From: an uncultured Rhodobacter sp.
GTDB lineage: Bacteria > Pseudomonadota > Alphaproteobacteria > Rhodobacterales > Rhodobacteraceae
DNA length: 13,969 nucleotides
Assembly: GCA_937901435.1 (NCBI GenBank)
Contig: CALGTJ010000690.1
Location: forward strand, 1 to 13,969
Direction of reading: 5' to 3'
Part shown: positions 1 to 6,870 of the stretch, in pieces
How the letters are laid out: each line of letters begins with the position of its first letter
Numbering within the stretch: position 1 is the first letter of the stretch
The notes under the pieces: generated by a model
Databases searched by the model: none
What the model saw: the letters and a program-made list of their open reading frames with translations, nothing else
Told to the model about the DNA's origin: nothing
Program-made: the position numbers and the translations under genes

Positions 1-1
1 C

Positions 2-304
2 TACGGTTCCGCTTTGGTGTTCTTTGGCCTGATGACTTTTATCGGGCTGGGCAAAGGTCTGGTCATGCCAAACGCCAACGCGGGCCTTTTGGGTGTGCGC
101 CCACATCTGGCCGGATCGGCAAGCGGGCTGGGCGGCGCAATCATGATCGGCGGGGGGGCGGCCCTGTCGGCTCTGGCAGGGGCGGTCCTGAAGCCGGGCA
201 CAGGGGCCTTCCCCTTGCTTTGGATCATGTTTATCACCGCGGTCCTTTCGCTTGCCTCCATCCTTTACGTGCTGCGTCGCGAAAAAGTGCTGGGCGTCAG
301 CTAG
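2..304 (+). CDS. Bcr/CflA-type MFS multidrug efflux transporter, C-terminal part
   Basis: The reading frame is open from base 2 and stops at TAG 302-304, so the 5' part lies outside the window and only about 100 residues are visible. The product would be a proton-driven inner-membrane exporter of drugs or small metabolites. The visible part has three hydrophobic segments (GLMTFIGLGKG, a Gly/Ala-rich helix around AIMIGGGAALSALAGAV, and LLWIMFITAVLSLASILYVL) and ends in a basic cytoplasmic tail (RREKVLGVS). The motif MPNANAG...HLAGSASGLGG matches the part of TM10-11 in the Bcr/CflA family where E. coli Bcr has a similar HMAGTASSLAG. It ends 63 bases before the next gene on the same strand. The family call rests on this motif; the substrate is unknown. 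Confidence 0.75.
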   Translation, partial: YGSALVFFGLMTFIGLGKGLVMPNANAGLLGVRPHLAGSASGLGGAIMIGGGAALSALAGAVLKPGTGAFPLLWIMFITAVLSLASILYVLRREKVLGVS

Positions 305-318
305 GTCTTGCTCTGCGG

Positions 319-356
319 TTTGCAAAAGCTATGATGGCTTTGCGCAAATCTGCAAA
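319..356 (+). promoter_or_regulatory. Putative ScfR/PccR-type operator in front of the regulator gene
   Basis: The 38 bases before the regulator hold three related motifs: TTTGCAAA (319-326, a perfect palindrome), TTTGCGCAAA (339-348, a perfect palindrome) and TCTGCAAA (349-356, one base off). As I recall, the ScfR-family regulator PccR of Rhodobacter sphaeroides binds paired TTTGCAAA motifs about 4 bases apart. The spacing here is longer (12 bases between the first two), so the match is in motif, not exact layout. Lying 12-49 bases upstream of the start codon, the sites would suit autoregulation. Confidence 0.5.
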
Positions 357-367
357 GGCCCGGCCAC

Positions 368-1768
368 ATGGCAACCCAAAAACTCTATGCCGGAGTCAAG
401 CTGCGCGAATTGCGCCTGCGGCTTGACCTGACACAAAAGGGATTCGCTGAAAAGCTTGGCGTGTCCCTGCCCTATCTCAACCAGATGGAAAACAATCACC
501 GTCCTGTGTCGACAGGCGTGGTGTTGGCTATGGCACAAGAGTTTGGCTTTGACGTGACAGAGTTGAAGGCGGGCGATGCAGAGCGTCTTGTCATCGACAT
601 GCGAGAGGCGCTGGCCGATCCGGTGTTTGCCGATGCCGCCCCACCCTTAGGCGATCTTCGGCTGGCCGCATCCAACGCACCGGCTCTTGCGCGCGCCTTT
701 CTGGACCTGCACCGGGCCTACCGTCAGACACAAGAGCGGCTGGCCTCGCTGGATGAGGCCTTGGGTCGGGATGGGACCGGAGTAGCCCCCTCACCCTGGG
801 AAGAGGTGCGGGATTTCTTTCACTATTGCGACAATTACATTGATCCGGTGGATCGTGCGGCAGAGCAGTTTTCGCGCGAGGTGTCGAAATCAAACACAGC
901 CCTTAACGCGGCAATTTCCTATCTGCGGATAAGTCAAATTGATGTTCAATTCAAAGATGATGCCCGGCTACGTTCATTTGATGCCTCAACTGGCATTCTG
1001 ACCCTGTCTGCACGGGCGGATCGTGCAAGTCAGGCGTTTCAGGCCCTGCATCAGATTGCCCTTATCACACAAAATGACCTGCTAGAGGCAACGCTTGATC
1101 TTGCTCGTTTGCAAAGCAGCGAAGCCCGCGCCATCGCAAAAATCGGACTGGCAAACTACTTTGCCGGGGCGGCGCTGCTGCCGTATCGTGCGTTCCTGAA
1201 GGCCGCCCAAGAGACCCGGCATGACCTTGAACGGCTCGCGGATCTGTTTGGCGCCTCAATCGAACAAGTCGCCCATCGTCTCAGCACATTGCAGCGCCCC
1301 GGTGCAAAGGGGGTGCCGTTCTTTTTTGTAAGGGTCGATCAGGCGGGCACGATCACCAAAAGACATTCGGCAACCCGGTTGCAATTCGCACGATTTGGTG
1401 GGGCTTGTCCGCTATGGAATGTGCATCAGGCGTTTGAAACACCCGGTCGCTTTTTGCGGCAACTGGCAGAGACTCCGGACGGGGTGCGCTATCTTTGCCT
1501 TACGCGGGACGTGTCCAAACCGGGGGGCAGCTTTACCGCCCCAGTGCGGCGGTTTGCGATTGGCCTTGGCTGTGAAGTGCGCCATGCCAGCCAGTTGGTT
1601 TACGCGGATGATCTGGACGTGGGCAAGGATGCCGCCTTTGAACCGATCGGGATTTCCTGTCGAATTTGCGAACGGCGCGAGTGTCATCAACGCTCTGTTC
1701 CGCCATTGGAACGGCCACTCAGCGTCGATCACAACAGTCGCGGCACGCTGCCCTACGAGATTGGTTGA
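368..1768 (+). CDS. ScfR-family (short-chain fatty acyl-CoA responsive) transcriptional regulator
   Basis: A 466-residue cytoplasmic DNA-binding protein of full family length. An XRE-type helix-turn-helix lies at about residues 9-66 (KLRELRLRLDLTQKGFAEKL, then VSLPYLNQMENN). A middle region follows the IrrE/ImmA-like layout, but its metalloprotease HExxH is lost (LHQIA at 227-231). The C-terminal part is the family's DUF2083-type sensor, with CPLWNVHQAFETPGR at 347-361 and a cysteine cluster C431-x2-C434-x4-C439 (GISCRICERREC). Characterised relatives (RamB, PccR) sense acyl-CoA esters and switch acetate or propionate assimilation genes. No such metabolic gene is adjacent, so its targets are probably elsewhere. 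ATG 368 is chosen because the HTH begins directly after it; only a weak AAAGG precedes it. TTTGCAAA-like sites just upstream suggest self-regulation. The family call is firm; the effector is not known. Confidence 0.88.
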   Translation: MATQKLYAGVKLRELRLRLDLTQKGFAEKLGVSLPYLNQMENNHRPVSTGVVLAMAQEFGFDVTELKAGDAERLVIDMREALADPVFADAAPPLGDLRLAASNAPALARAFLDLHRAYRQTQERLASLDEALGRDGTGVAPSPWEEVRDFFHYCDNYIDPVDRAAEQFSREVSKSNTALNAAISYLRISQIDVQFKDDARLRSFDASTGILTLSARADRASQAFQALHQIALITQNDLLEATLDLARLQSSEARAIAKIGLANYFAGAALLPYRAFLKAAQETRHDLERLADLFGASIEQVAHRLSTLQRPGAKGVPFFFVRVDQAGTITKRHSATRLQFARFGGACPLWNVHQAFETPGRFLRQLAETPDGVRYLCLTRDVSKPGGSFTAPVRRFAIGLGCEVRHASQLVYADDLDVGKDAAFEPIGISCRICERRECHQRSVPPLERPLSVDHNSRGTLPYEIG

Positions 1769-1812
1769 CGATCAAAGCGCGCGACCAATCCGAATTTTCG
1801 TCGAAAACTCGT

Positions 1813-2463
1813 TTATCGTTTCGCCCGCCGCCATCCGGCATTCACCGCGTCAGACTCACTACAAAACCAGCGCTCGCCGCGGGAATTGTTAATCTTGGTG
1901 ACCGCATAGTTTTCCTGACCGGGCATGTGGTAGATCCTGCCACCGCCAGAGATATTGCCCTTGATCGCGCAAGAGGTATCAGGTGCAGGTGGGGCAAGCC
2001 GCGCCTCGGCGCGGAAGTCTGCTGGATTTTGCATGGTCGCGCGCCATGTTCCACGGGCTGAAAACAGCGCCTGTTTTTCCAGATTGATGTACTCTGCCGA
2101 GTATTTACGAAAGGCCCTGGCGATCCCGGCATAGACCAGATCCGCCCCCACATCGCGGCCCTCAACAGCGCAACGCGCCACCATACGCCCGTAGCGATCC
2201 GTATCCGTGCGCTGGCAAACCGCTGATTTCCCCTGATAAAGATCTCGTGCCTGCTCTGTCGCCCAAGTCCCGCACGCCCAAATGCTGCCGTTTTTCAACC
2301 GACAGGTTTGCGCACGTTCCGGTGCATCAATCCCATGCAGCCGGACTTTGACATCGTCGACCCAGAACGTATCCGCATCCACCACGCGGATCACGCCGTT
2401 GGCAGTTTGGCCCTGCGCGCTGAGGGTGAGCAAAAAGGTGAACGCCAGACACAATCTTAACAT
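1813..2463 (-). CDS. Secreted thermonuclease-like (SNase-fold) protein
   Basis: A 216-residue protein with an N-terminal signal peptide (MLRLCLAFTFLLTLSAQGQT), so probably periplasmic or secreted. The SNase fold spans about residues 22-140. The staphylococcal nuclease catalytic set appears conserved: R41 and E49 (VRLHGIDAPE) match R35/E43, and R93 (DRYGR) matches R87. D29, D31 and D46 match calcium ligands. It should cleave nucleic-acid phosphodiester bonds with Ca2+. The C-terminal 50 residues (IKGNISGGGRIYHMPG...ERWFCSESDAVNAGW) form a short conserved module often appended to such nucleases, sometimes labelled 'sunset'. It lies downstream of betA on the same strand across an 80-bp gap with two palindromes. 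No Shine-Dalgarno sits at normal distance (the nearest GAGG is 16 bases from the ATG). It converges tail-to-tail with the regulator gene. Confidence 0.85.
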   Translation of the reverse strand: MLRLCLAFTFLLTLSAQGQTANGVIRVVDADTFWVDDVKVRLHGIDAPERAQTCRLKNGSIWACGTWATEQARDLYQGKSAVCQRTDTDRYGRMVARCAVEGRDVGADLVYAGIARAFRKYSAEYINLEKQALFSARGTWRATMQNPADFRAEARLAPPAPDTSCAIKGNISGGGRIYHMPGQENYAVTKINNSRGERWFCSESDAVNAGWRRAKR

Positions 2464-2473
2464 AGGTTAAGAT
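2454..2473 (-). promoter_or_regulatory. Perfect palindrome over the nuclease start codon
   Basis: ATCTTAAC-ATAG-GTTAAGAT is a perfect 8-bp inverted repeat with a 4-base spacer. It contains the nuclease ATG (complement of 2461-2463). In the mRNA it could fold so that the AU of the start codon sits in the four-base loop and its G in the stem. It may be a repressor operator or a translational switch. Confidence 0.45.
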
Positions 2474-2513
2474 CGCCCACCTCATCACAGGCTTCAAGAT
2501 GAATTGGTCATAA

Positions 2514-2534
2514 AGCTTAACAAAGTGTTAAGAT
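2514..2534 (-). promoter_or_regulatory. Second TTAAC/GTTAA palindrome upstream of the nuclease gene
   Basis: CTTAAC (2516-2521), spacer AAAGT, GTTAAG (2527-2532), extended to 8 bp with one mismatch. It shares the ATCTTAAC half-site with the palindrome at 2454-2473; the two centres are about 60 bp apart. It reads as TTAA-N7-TTAA, the layout of CtrA boxes in alphaproteobacteria. It lies 10 bases after the betA stop, so a weak AU-rich terminator is an alternative reading. Confidence 0.4.
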
Positions 2535-2543
2535 TTTTGCGCT

Positions 2544-4214
2544 CTACCGTTGAGCCTCTCGCCAATTGGGATGGATCCAAGGCTCTACATTTGCCGCAGC
2601 CAAAGGCGTGCGCCCCAAAATATGGTCTGCTGCCTTTTCCCCCACCATGATCGAGGGGCCATTCAGATTGCCATTGGTGATCTGTGGAAAAATCGAACTA
2701 TCCGCCAAACGCAGACCATCGACGCCAATAACACGAGCCTCTGAGTCGACCACCGCCATCGGATCGTCCCGCCGTCCCATGCGCGCCGTGCCGCAGGGGT
2801 GATAAGCGCTTTCCACATGCTTACGTACCGCCGCGTCCAGTTCTGCGTCACTTTGCACGCCATCTCCGGGCTGTAGTTCTTTGCCCGAATAAGGCTGAAA
2901 CGCGTCTTGCCCCAGTATCTCTCGGGTCAGGCGAATACAGGCGCGGAACTCCTCCCAGTCGTCCGGGTGGCTCATGTAATTAAAGCGGATCATCGGGTCC
3001 GCCGCGGGGTCGGCAGACCGCAGGGTCACAGCCCCGCGGCTTTTGGATCGCATCGGCCCCACATGGGCCTGATATCCATGGCCGCTTGACGCGGCCTGCC
3101 CGTCATACCGCACGGCGATGGGGAGAAAGTGATACTGAATATCGGGATAATCTATGCCCGCGCGCGAGCGGATAAAGCCCGCGCTTTCGAACTGGTTGGA
3201 CGCGCCGATGCCGCCGCGCGACAGCACCCATTGCGCACCCACGACCGCTTTGCCAATAAGATTCCAGTATTTATAGAGGCTTACGGGTTTGGTAGCCGCC
3301 ATCTGAATCGTCAGTTCCAAATGATCCTGCAGGTTTTGCCCAACGCCTGCCCGATCCGCGACAACCTCGACCCCATGCTCTGCCAGATGCGCGGCGGGGC
3401 CGATGCCCGACAACATAAGCAGCTTTGGCGAATTGATCGAGGAGGCCGCCAAAATCACCTCGCGCCGCGCGCGGATCACCTCGCGTTTGCCACCCCGGTG
3501 GATCTGCACGCCGGTTGCGCGCCCGTCTTTGATCACAATTTTCTCTGCCAACCCCCGGATCACCGCGCAATTGTCACGCTTCAGGGCTGGTTTCAGATAG
3601 GCATTGGCAGCCGACCAGCGCCGACCCTGCCAGATCGTCGCCTCCATCGCGCCAAAGCCCTCTTGCTGCTGGCCGTTGTAATCCTGCGTCACCGGATATC
3701 CCGCTTGCCGACCCGCCTCGACAAAGGCGCGGGTCAGCGGGTTGTCTTGCGGCCCGCGCGAGATATGCAATGGGCCGTCGGTGCCACGCCACGACCTGTC
3801 GCCCTGCGCGTCGCAATGCCAGTTTTCCATCCGGCGGAAATAGGGCAGTACATCGGCAAATGACCACCCCTGCGCCCCCATGTCGGCCCATGTGTCAAAG
3901 TCGCGCGCATGGCCGCGCACATAAACCATGCCGTTGATACTGGACGACCCACCGATCACCTTGCCACGCGGACAGGCCAGTCGGCGGTTGTTCAGATGCG
4001 GCTCTGGTTCGGTCCTATATCCCCAGTCATAGCGCTTCATGTTCATCGGATAGCTGAGCGCGCCGGGCATCTGGATAAACGGCCCCGCATCGGTTCCGCC
4101 ATGTTCGATCACCAGCACAGACGCGCCACTTTCGGCCAAGCGATAGGCCATGGCACAACCCGCAGAACCCGCCCCGATGATGACAAAATCCGCGACTGAA
4201 TTCGCCTCGCTCAT
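2544..4214 (-). CDS. betA: Choline dehydrogenase (GMC oxidoreductase)
   Basis: A 556-residue FAD enzyme that oxidises choline to betaine aldehyde, and in this family often onward to glycine betaine; membrane-associated, feeding electrons to the respiratory chain. Dinucleotide-binding GAGSAG is at residues 14-19, with the FAD-ribose acidic residue E37 in the following strand. GMC signature 1 ([20 protein letters not shown]) is at 82-101. Catalytic His472 lies in [12 protein letters not shown], matching the His473 region of E. coli BetA, and the second active-site segment is [10 protein letters not shown] (about 512-521). Segments such as [26 protein letters not shown] and [14 protein letters not shown] follow the BetA pattern throughout. 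Length is normal. Its ATG overlaps the GST stop by four bases (ATGA, 4211-4214), indicating translational coupling in a betI-GST-betA operon. A different alcohol substrate cannot be excluded from sequence alone. Confidence 0.87.
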   Translation of the reverse strand: MSEANSVADFVIIGAGSAGCAMAYRLAESGASVLVIEHGGTDAGPFIQMPGALSYPMNMKRYDWGYRTEPEPHLNNRRLACPRGKVIGGSSSINGMVYVRGHARDFDTWADMGAQGWSFADVLPYFRRMENWHCDAQGDRSWRGTDGPLHISRGPQDNPLTRAFVEAGRQAGYPVTQDYNGQQQEGFGAMEATIWQGRRWSAANAYLKPALKRDNCAVIRGLAEKIVIKDGRATGVQIHRGGKREVIRARREVILAASSINSPKLLMLSGIGPAAHLAEHGVEVVADRAGVGQNLQDHLELTIQMAATKPVSLYKYWNLIGKAVVGAQWVLSRGGIGASNQFESAGFIRSRAGIDYPDIQYHFLPIAVRYDGQAASSGHGYQAHVGPMRSKSRGAVTLRSADPAADPMIRFNYMSHPDDWEEFRACIRLTREILGQDAFQPYSGKELQPGDGVQSDAELDAAVRKHVESAYHPCGTARMGRRDDPMAVVDSEARVIGVDGLRLADSSIFPQITNGNLNGPSIMVGEKAADHILGRTPLAAANVEPWIHPNWREAQR

Positions 4215-4858
4215 GCGTCAGCGGCCCGCAGCGGCGTATAATCGACCATAACATGCTGCCGATAGGCCGGGCGTTGGGTAAGGCTTTGATAATACGCCTC
4301 TATATTGGGTCGCGGGCGACGCGCAATATCGATATCGAACCAGCGGAACAGCACGTGCCCGATGACGATATCGGCGGTGGTCAGCGCACCAGAGGTCACA
4401 AACTCGCGCCCCTCCATCTGCGGCTCCAGCAGGTCCAGATGCGCCTCGAACTTGGCAATGGCCACAGCAAGCGTCGCCTCGTCCCGGTCTTTGGCCGCCG
4501 TGCGCACGCGCGGCCAAAAGATCGGCGCGGTAAAGCTCTGCGCAAGCTCGTTCTTGCCCCATTCCGCCCACATATCAACCCGCGCCCGCGCCGCCGGATC
4601 GGCAGGCCAGAAGGCCCCGCCATCCCCATAAGCACTTGCCAGATAGCGCAGGATCGCACAGCTTTCCCAGACCACCAGATCACCGTCGCGCAGAACTGGC
4701 ACCAACCCGCGCGGGTTCATCGCGCGGTATTGCGGCGTGTCCGTCCCGCCGTGCACATGCCCGTAATCCAGCCGCTCGTGGTCCAGCCCCATCTCGGCGA
4801 TGGCCCACATCACCAGTTGCACATTGGACGAGGTCGCCCGGCCGTAAATCGTCAGCAT
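4211..4858 (-). CDS. Glutathione S-transferase family protein in the bet operon
   Basis: A 215-residue cytosolic GST of normal length. The N-terminal thioredoxin-like domain (about 1-80) has the catalytic-loop serines S10-S11 (ATSSNVQL), the cis-proline V53-P54 before strand 3 ([10 protein letters not shown]) and the glutathione-contacting E65-S66 ([10 protein letters not shown]). The C-terminal helical domain spans about 88-205 and includes [18 protein letters not shown], the usual GST capping motif. It would conjugate glutathione to electrophiles or reduce with it; the substrate is unknown. Its ATG overlaps the betI end by seven bases (4852-4858) and its TGA overlaps the betA ATG, so it is translationally embedded between the two. 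An aldehyde-scavenging role next to BetA is possible, because BetA releases betaine aldehyde, but that is inference. Confidence 0.83.
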   Translation of the reverse strand: MLTIYGRATSSNVQLVMWAIAEMGLDHERLDYGHVHGGTDTPQYRAMNPRGLVPVLRDGDLVVWESCAILRYLASAYGDGGAFWPADPAARARVDMWAEWGKNELAQSFTAPIFWPRVRTAAKDRDEATLAVAIAKFEAHLDLLEPQMEGREFVTSGALTTADIVIGHVLFRWFDIDIARRPRPNIEAYYQSLTQRPAYRQHVMVDYTPLRAADA

Positions 4859-5451
4859 ATCGAGGTCTCGCTTTCTTGAGGGGGTAAAATGCGGTCAAGG
4901 GTGAGCAGGCTCAACCTGACGGCATCTTGCGGGTTCACCGGGGTGGTCCCGATCGCTGCGCGAATGTAAAACCCGTCGATCAGGGCCGCGAGGATCTGTG
5001 CGCAGTCAACGGCACGCACCCCCACCAGAGGGCGCAGATCATGGATCAGGTTAGAGCGTAGCCGACGTTGATACACCGCCAAAAGCCGCGCGGCATCTGG
5101 TGACAATTGCGCCTGCACATAGAAATTAAGCCAGGCGCTGATGATGGGCGCGCGAAACTGTTCTGTATCGAAACTGGCGCGCAGGATCGACTCCAGCCGC
5201 GCGCGTGGCGTGTTGGCCCCGGCCCGTTGCGCCCGCACCACTTGGCCAAATCCAAAAAGGATGTGGCGCATGGCCGCCAGAAAGATCTGATCCTTCGCCC
5301 CGAAATAATGATGCGCCAGCGCCGAGGACATGCCCGCCGCCTTGGCAATCTCGCTGACCGTCACATCAAGCGAGCCCGCCTTGCCGATACAATCAATCGT
5401 CGCATCCACCAAGGCCGCGCGGCGCAGCGGTTCCATTCCGACTTTGGGCAT
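4852..5451 (-). CDS. betI: TetR-family choline-responsive repressor BetI
   Basis: A 199-residue repressor. The N-terminus (MPKVGMEPLRRAALVDATID) follows E. coli BetI ([20 protein letters not shown]) almost position for position. The helix-turn-helix is at about 31-53 (TVSEIAKAAGMSSALAHHYF). The remainder is the all-helical ligand/dimer domain and includes ALIDGFYIRAA, matching ALIDGLWLRAA in BetI. It should repress the bet genes until choline is present. ATG 5451 is preferred over upstream in-frame TTG 5481 because it begins the conserved BetI sequence and has GGAG nine bases before it. It is first in the operon, with a BetI-box-like site 47-63 bases upstream, so it probably represses itself together with the GST and betA genes. 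Confidence 0.9.
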   Translation of the reverse strand: MPKVGMEPLRRAALVDATIDCIGKAGSLDVTVSEIAKAAGMSSALAHHYFGAKDQIFLAAMRHILFGFGQVVRAQRAGANTPRARLESILRASFDTEQFRAPIISAWLNFYVQAQLSPDAARLLAVYQRRLRSNLIHDLRPLVGVRAVDCAQILAALIDGFYIRAAIGTTPVNPQDAVRLSLLTLDRILPPQESETSIC

Positions 5452-5481
5452 GTGGCAAGGCTCCTGCACAGGGGTGTGCAA

Positions 5482-5514
5482 AAGCTAGCGGTTTTTTATT
5501 GACTCGTCAATCAA
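5482..5514 (-). promoter_or_regulatory. bet operon promoter with overlapping BetI operator
   Basis: On the minus strand TTGATTGACGAGTCAAT (5514-5498) contains the palindrome ATTGAC-GA-GTCAAT. It closely resembles the bet box I recall from other bacteria (TTGATTGAACGTTCAAT), differing only in the central bases. A -35-like TTGACG (5510-5505) lies inside it, 17 bases before a weak -10-like TAGCTT (5487-5482). Repressor bound here would block polymerase, as expected for BetI autoregulation. Confidence 0.6.
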
Positions 5515-5541
5515 GAAAAATCACTACCACGGACGACCCGG

Positions 5542-5599
5542 TTTCATCTTGGCGAAAATACTCCGGGGGGGGCGTCAAAGACGCGGGGGCAGCGCCCCC
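5542..5599 (-). repeat. Double-hairpin intergenic element at the 3' end of the DUF1036 genes
   Basis: On the plus strand it starts TTTCATCTTGGCGAAAATAC, followed by a G-run and two adjacent hairpins: GCGTC-AAA-GACGC (5572-5584) and GGGGGC-AGC-GCCCCC (5585-5599). I recall similar TTGGCGAAAATACTCC plus GC-hairpin elements as abundant between genes in Rhodobacterales; only one copy is in this window. It lies 21 bases after the DUF1036 gene stop and before the bet promoter, so the hairpins may end transcription or protect the 3' end. There is no clear T-run. Confidence 0.5.
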
Positions 5600-5619
5600 A
5601 TCCGCCCACGATACAAGCG

Positions 5620-6810
5620 TTACCGGACCCGGCGAAACACCAGCGCCGATCCACCCCTCACGGGCGCCAGTTCCAAACTGCGCCCATCCGCCTTTGCGAG
5701 GGTAAAACAGTCGGTCCGCTTTTCGCCCGGCGTGGTCTTGACCAGAACCGGCCCCGCCCCGCGCAAGCCCTCGCAGGTCTCTGCCACCCTCAGGAATCGC
5801 GCTTTCTGGAATTTACCCTTGTTGCGTTCATATAGTTCTGATCCGCGAATGGTGATCTCGGCCTCTCGATCAGACGTCGATTCCCAATCGCCCTGCAACG
5901 CCCGCCTTAACGACGCATGTGGATCGCTTCCGGGGCGCAATTGCACAGCGCGGATCACCACGGCTGCGATCTGATTGCGCAGGTCCGCCTCATCCCCGGT
6001 CAGCAGAACGGCAGTGTTCAAAGGCATCTCTTCGAGCGCAAAAAACACATCATCCGGCGTTGGCCCGCTGTAAAAAGCGCGCATTTTCACACCCTCGCTG
6101 TGAAAGCTGCAATAGGCGCGCCCGTCCTCCAACTCGCAGCCCTGAAACAACGCCGCGACGGTGAAGGGTGTGCCATGCTCTCCGGCAGGCAGGTCGGTGG
6201 TCAGATCGCCCGCGTTGATATCCAGATCGGGCGTGCGCGGCAGTTCATTCACCGACTGTACGATCCCGGCATCCGTGTTTCCCTCGGGCGCGGGGCTTTC
6301 GGACGTTGGCAAATCGGGCAGGACAGCCAGTTGAGTGCCACCGCCCCCCGGCCCTCTGGCCCCGGTGACAGCCCCTGCCAGCCCGGCATCCACCAGCGTC
6401 AGGGTAAAGGCAATCGCGGTTTCACCGGTATCGATCTCGCGGAATTGGGTCGCGTCAAATCCACGGCCCTCACACTCTGTGTCGCCGGTGATGGTGAACT
6501 CTTTGCCCTGCGTACAAAACATAAAGCTCTGTCCGCGAAACCCGCCACCGTCGGACCTTGCGTGGTAATAATAGTACCTCTTTTTCAGCTTACCGGGCAC
6601 AGGCGTGGCACAATCGCCCGGTTTGATGTTCCACCAGCCTTCCGAGGTCCAGTCGGTCTCACCCTTGTAACCGATGGCGATGCTTTGCAGCAGATCGGTC
6701 TTGTTGCAAATCTCCAGCCCCGCCTGCGCGGACGCTGGCAGACCGGGGGTCAAGGCAAACGCCCCCCCCAGCAAAAAGAGACGCAAAAGGTTTAAGCGGC
6801 TAGGCATCAT
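5620..6810 (-). CDS. Exported single-DUF1036 protein with a distinct C-terminal domain
   Basis: A 396-residue exported protein. The signal peptide is at about 1-30 (LRLFLLGGAFALTPGLPASAQA). One DUF1036 domain is at 31-140, with TSEGWWN at 55-61, a YYYY run at 79-82 and four conserved cysteines (C35, C67, C99, C113). A low-complexity Gly/Pro/Asp linker covers about 141-210. The C-terminal module (about 211-396) has four more cysteines (C225, C234, C346, C368) and a segment with alternating strands (LQGDWESTSDREAEITIRG) that could be a small beta-barrel; I do not recognise it. DUF1036 has no assigned function. It follows the five-domain DUF1036 gene after 60 bases on the same strand, so the two are probably co-transcribed. 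ATG 6810 is chosen for AGGAG six bases upstream; ATG 6807 is an alternative. Function unknown, probably periplasmic or surface. Confidence 0.8.
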   Translation of the reverse strand: MMPSRLNLLRLFLLGGAFALTPGLPASAQAGLEICNKTDLLQSIAIGYKGETDWTSEGWWNIKPGDCATPVPGKLKKRYYYYHARSDGGGFRGQSFMFCTQGKEFTITGDTECEGRGFDATQFREIDTGETAIAFTLTLVDAGLAGAVTGARGPGGGGTQLAVLPDLPTSESPAPEGNTDAGIVQSVNELPRTPDLDINAGDLTTDLPAGEHGTPFTVAALFQGCELEDGRAYCSFHSEGVKMRAFYSGPTPDDVFFALEEMPLNTAVLLTGDEADLRNQIAAVVIRAVQLRPGSDPHASLRRALQGDWESTSDREAEITIRGSELYERNKGKFQKARFLRVAETCEGLRGAGPVLVKTTPGEKRTDCFTLAKADGRSLELAPVRGGSALVFRRVR

Positions 6811-6832
6811 CCCTGTCTCCTGGCACAGACTG

Positions 6833-6858
6833 CGGGCAGAACGGCAAAGCCCTGCCCG
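6833..6858 (-). other. Stem-loop between the two DUF1036 genes
   Basis: CGGGCAG (6833-6839) pairs with CTGCCCG (6852-6858), and GGC (6843-6845) with GCC (6849-6851), giving a 10-bp stem with a 3-base bulge and a 3-base loop. No T-run follows on the minus strand, so it is not a standard terminator. It could set the relative amounts of the two proteins by processing or partial termination. Confidence 0.4.
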
Positions 6859-6870
6859 ATTGATCTTGAT

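Noticed and set aside
1795..1807. TTTTCG-T-CGAAAA as a bidirectional terminator between the regulator and nuclease genes
   Set aside because: After allowing a workable loop only about four A-T pairs remain, too weak for a terminator.
5452..5481. Longer BetI starting at TTG 5481
   Set aside because: The extra ten residues do not belong to the BetI pattern, and GGAG is correctly placed for ATG 5451.
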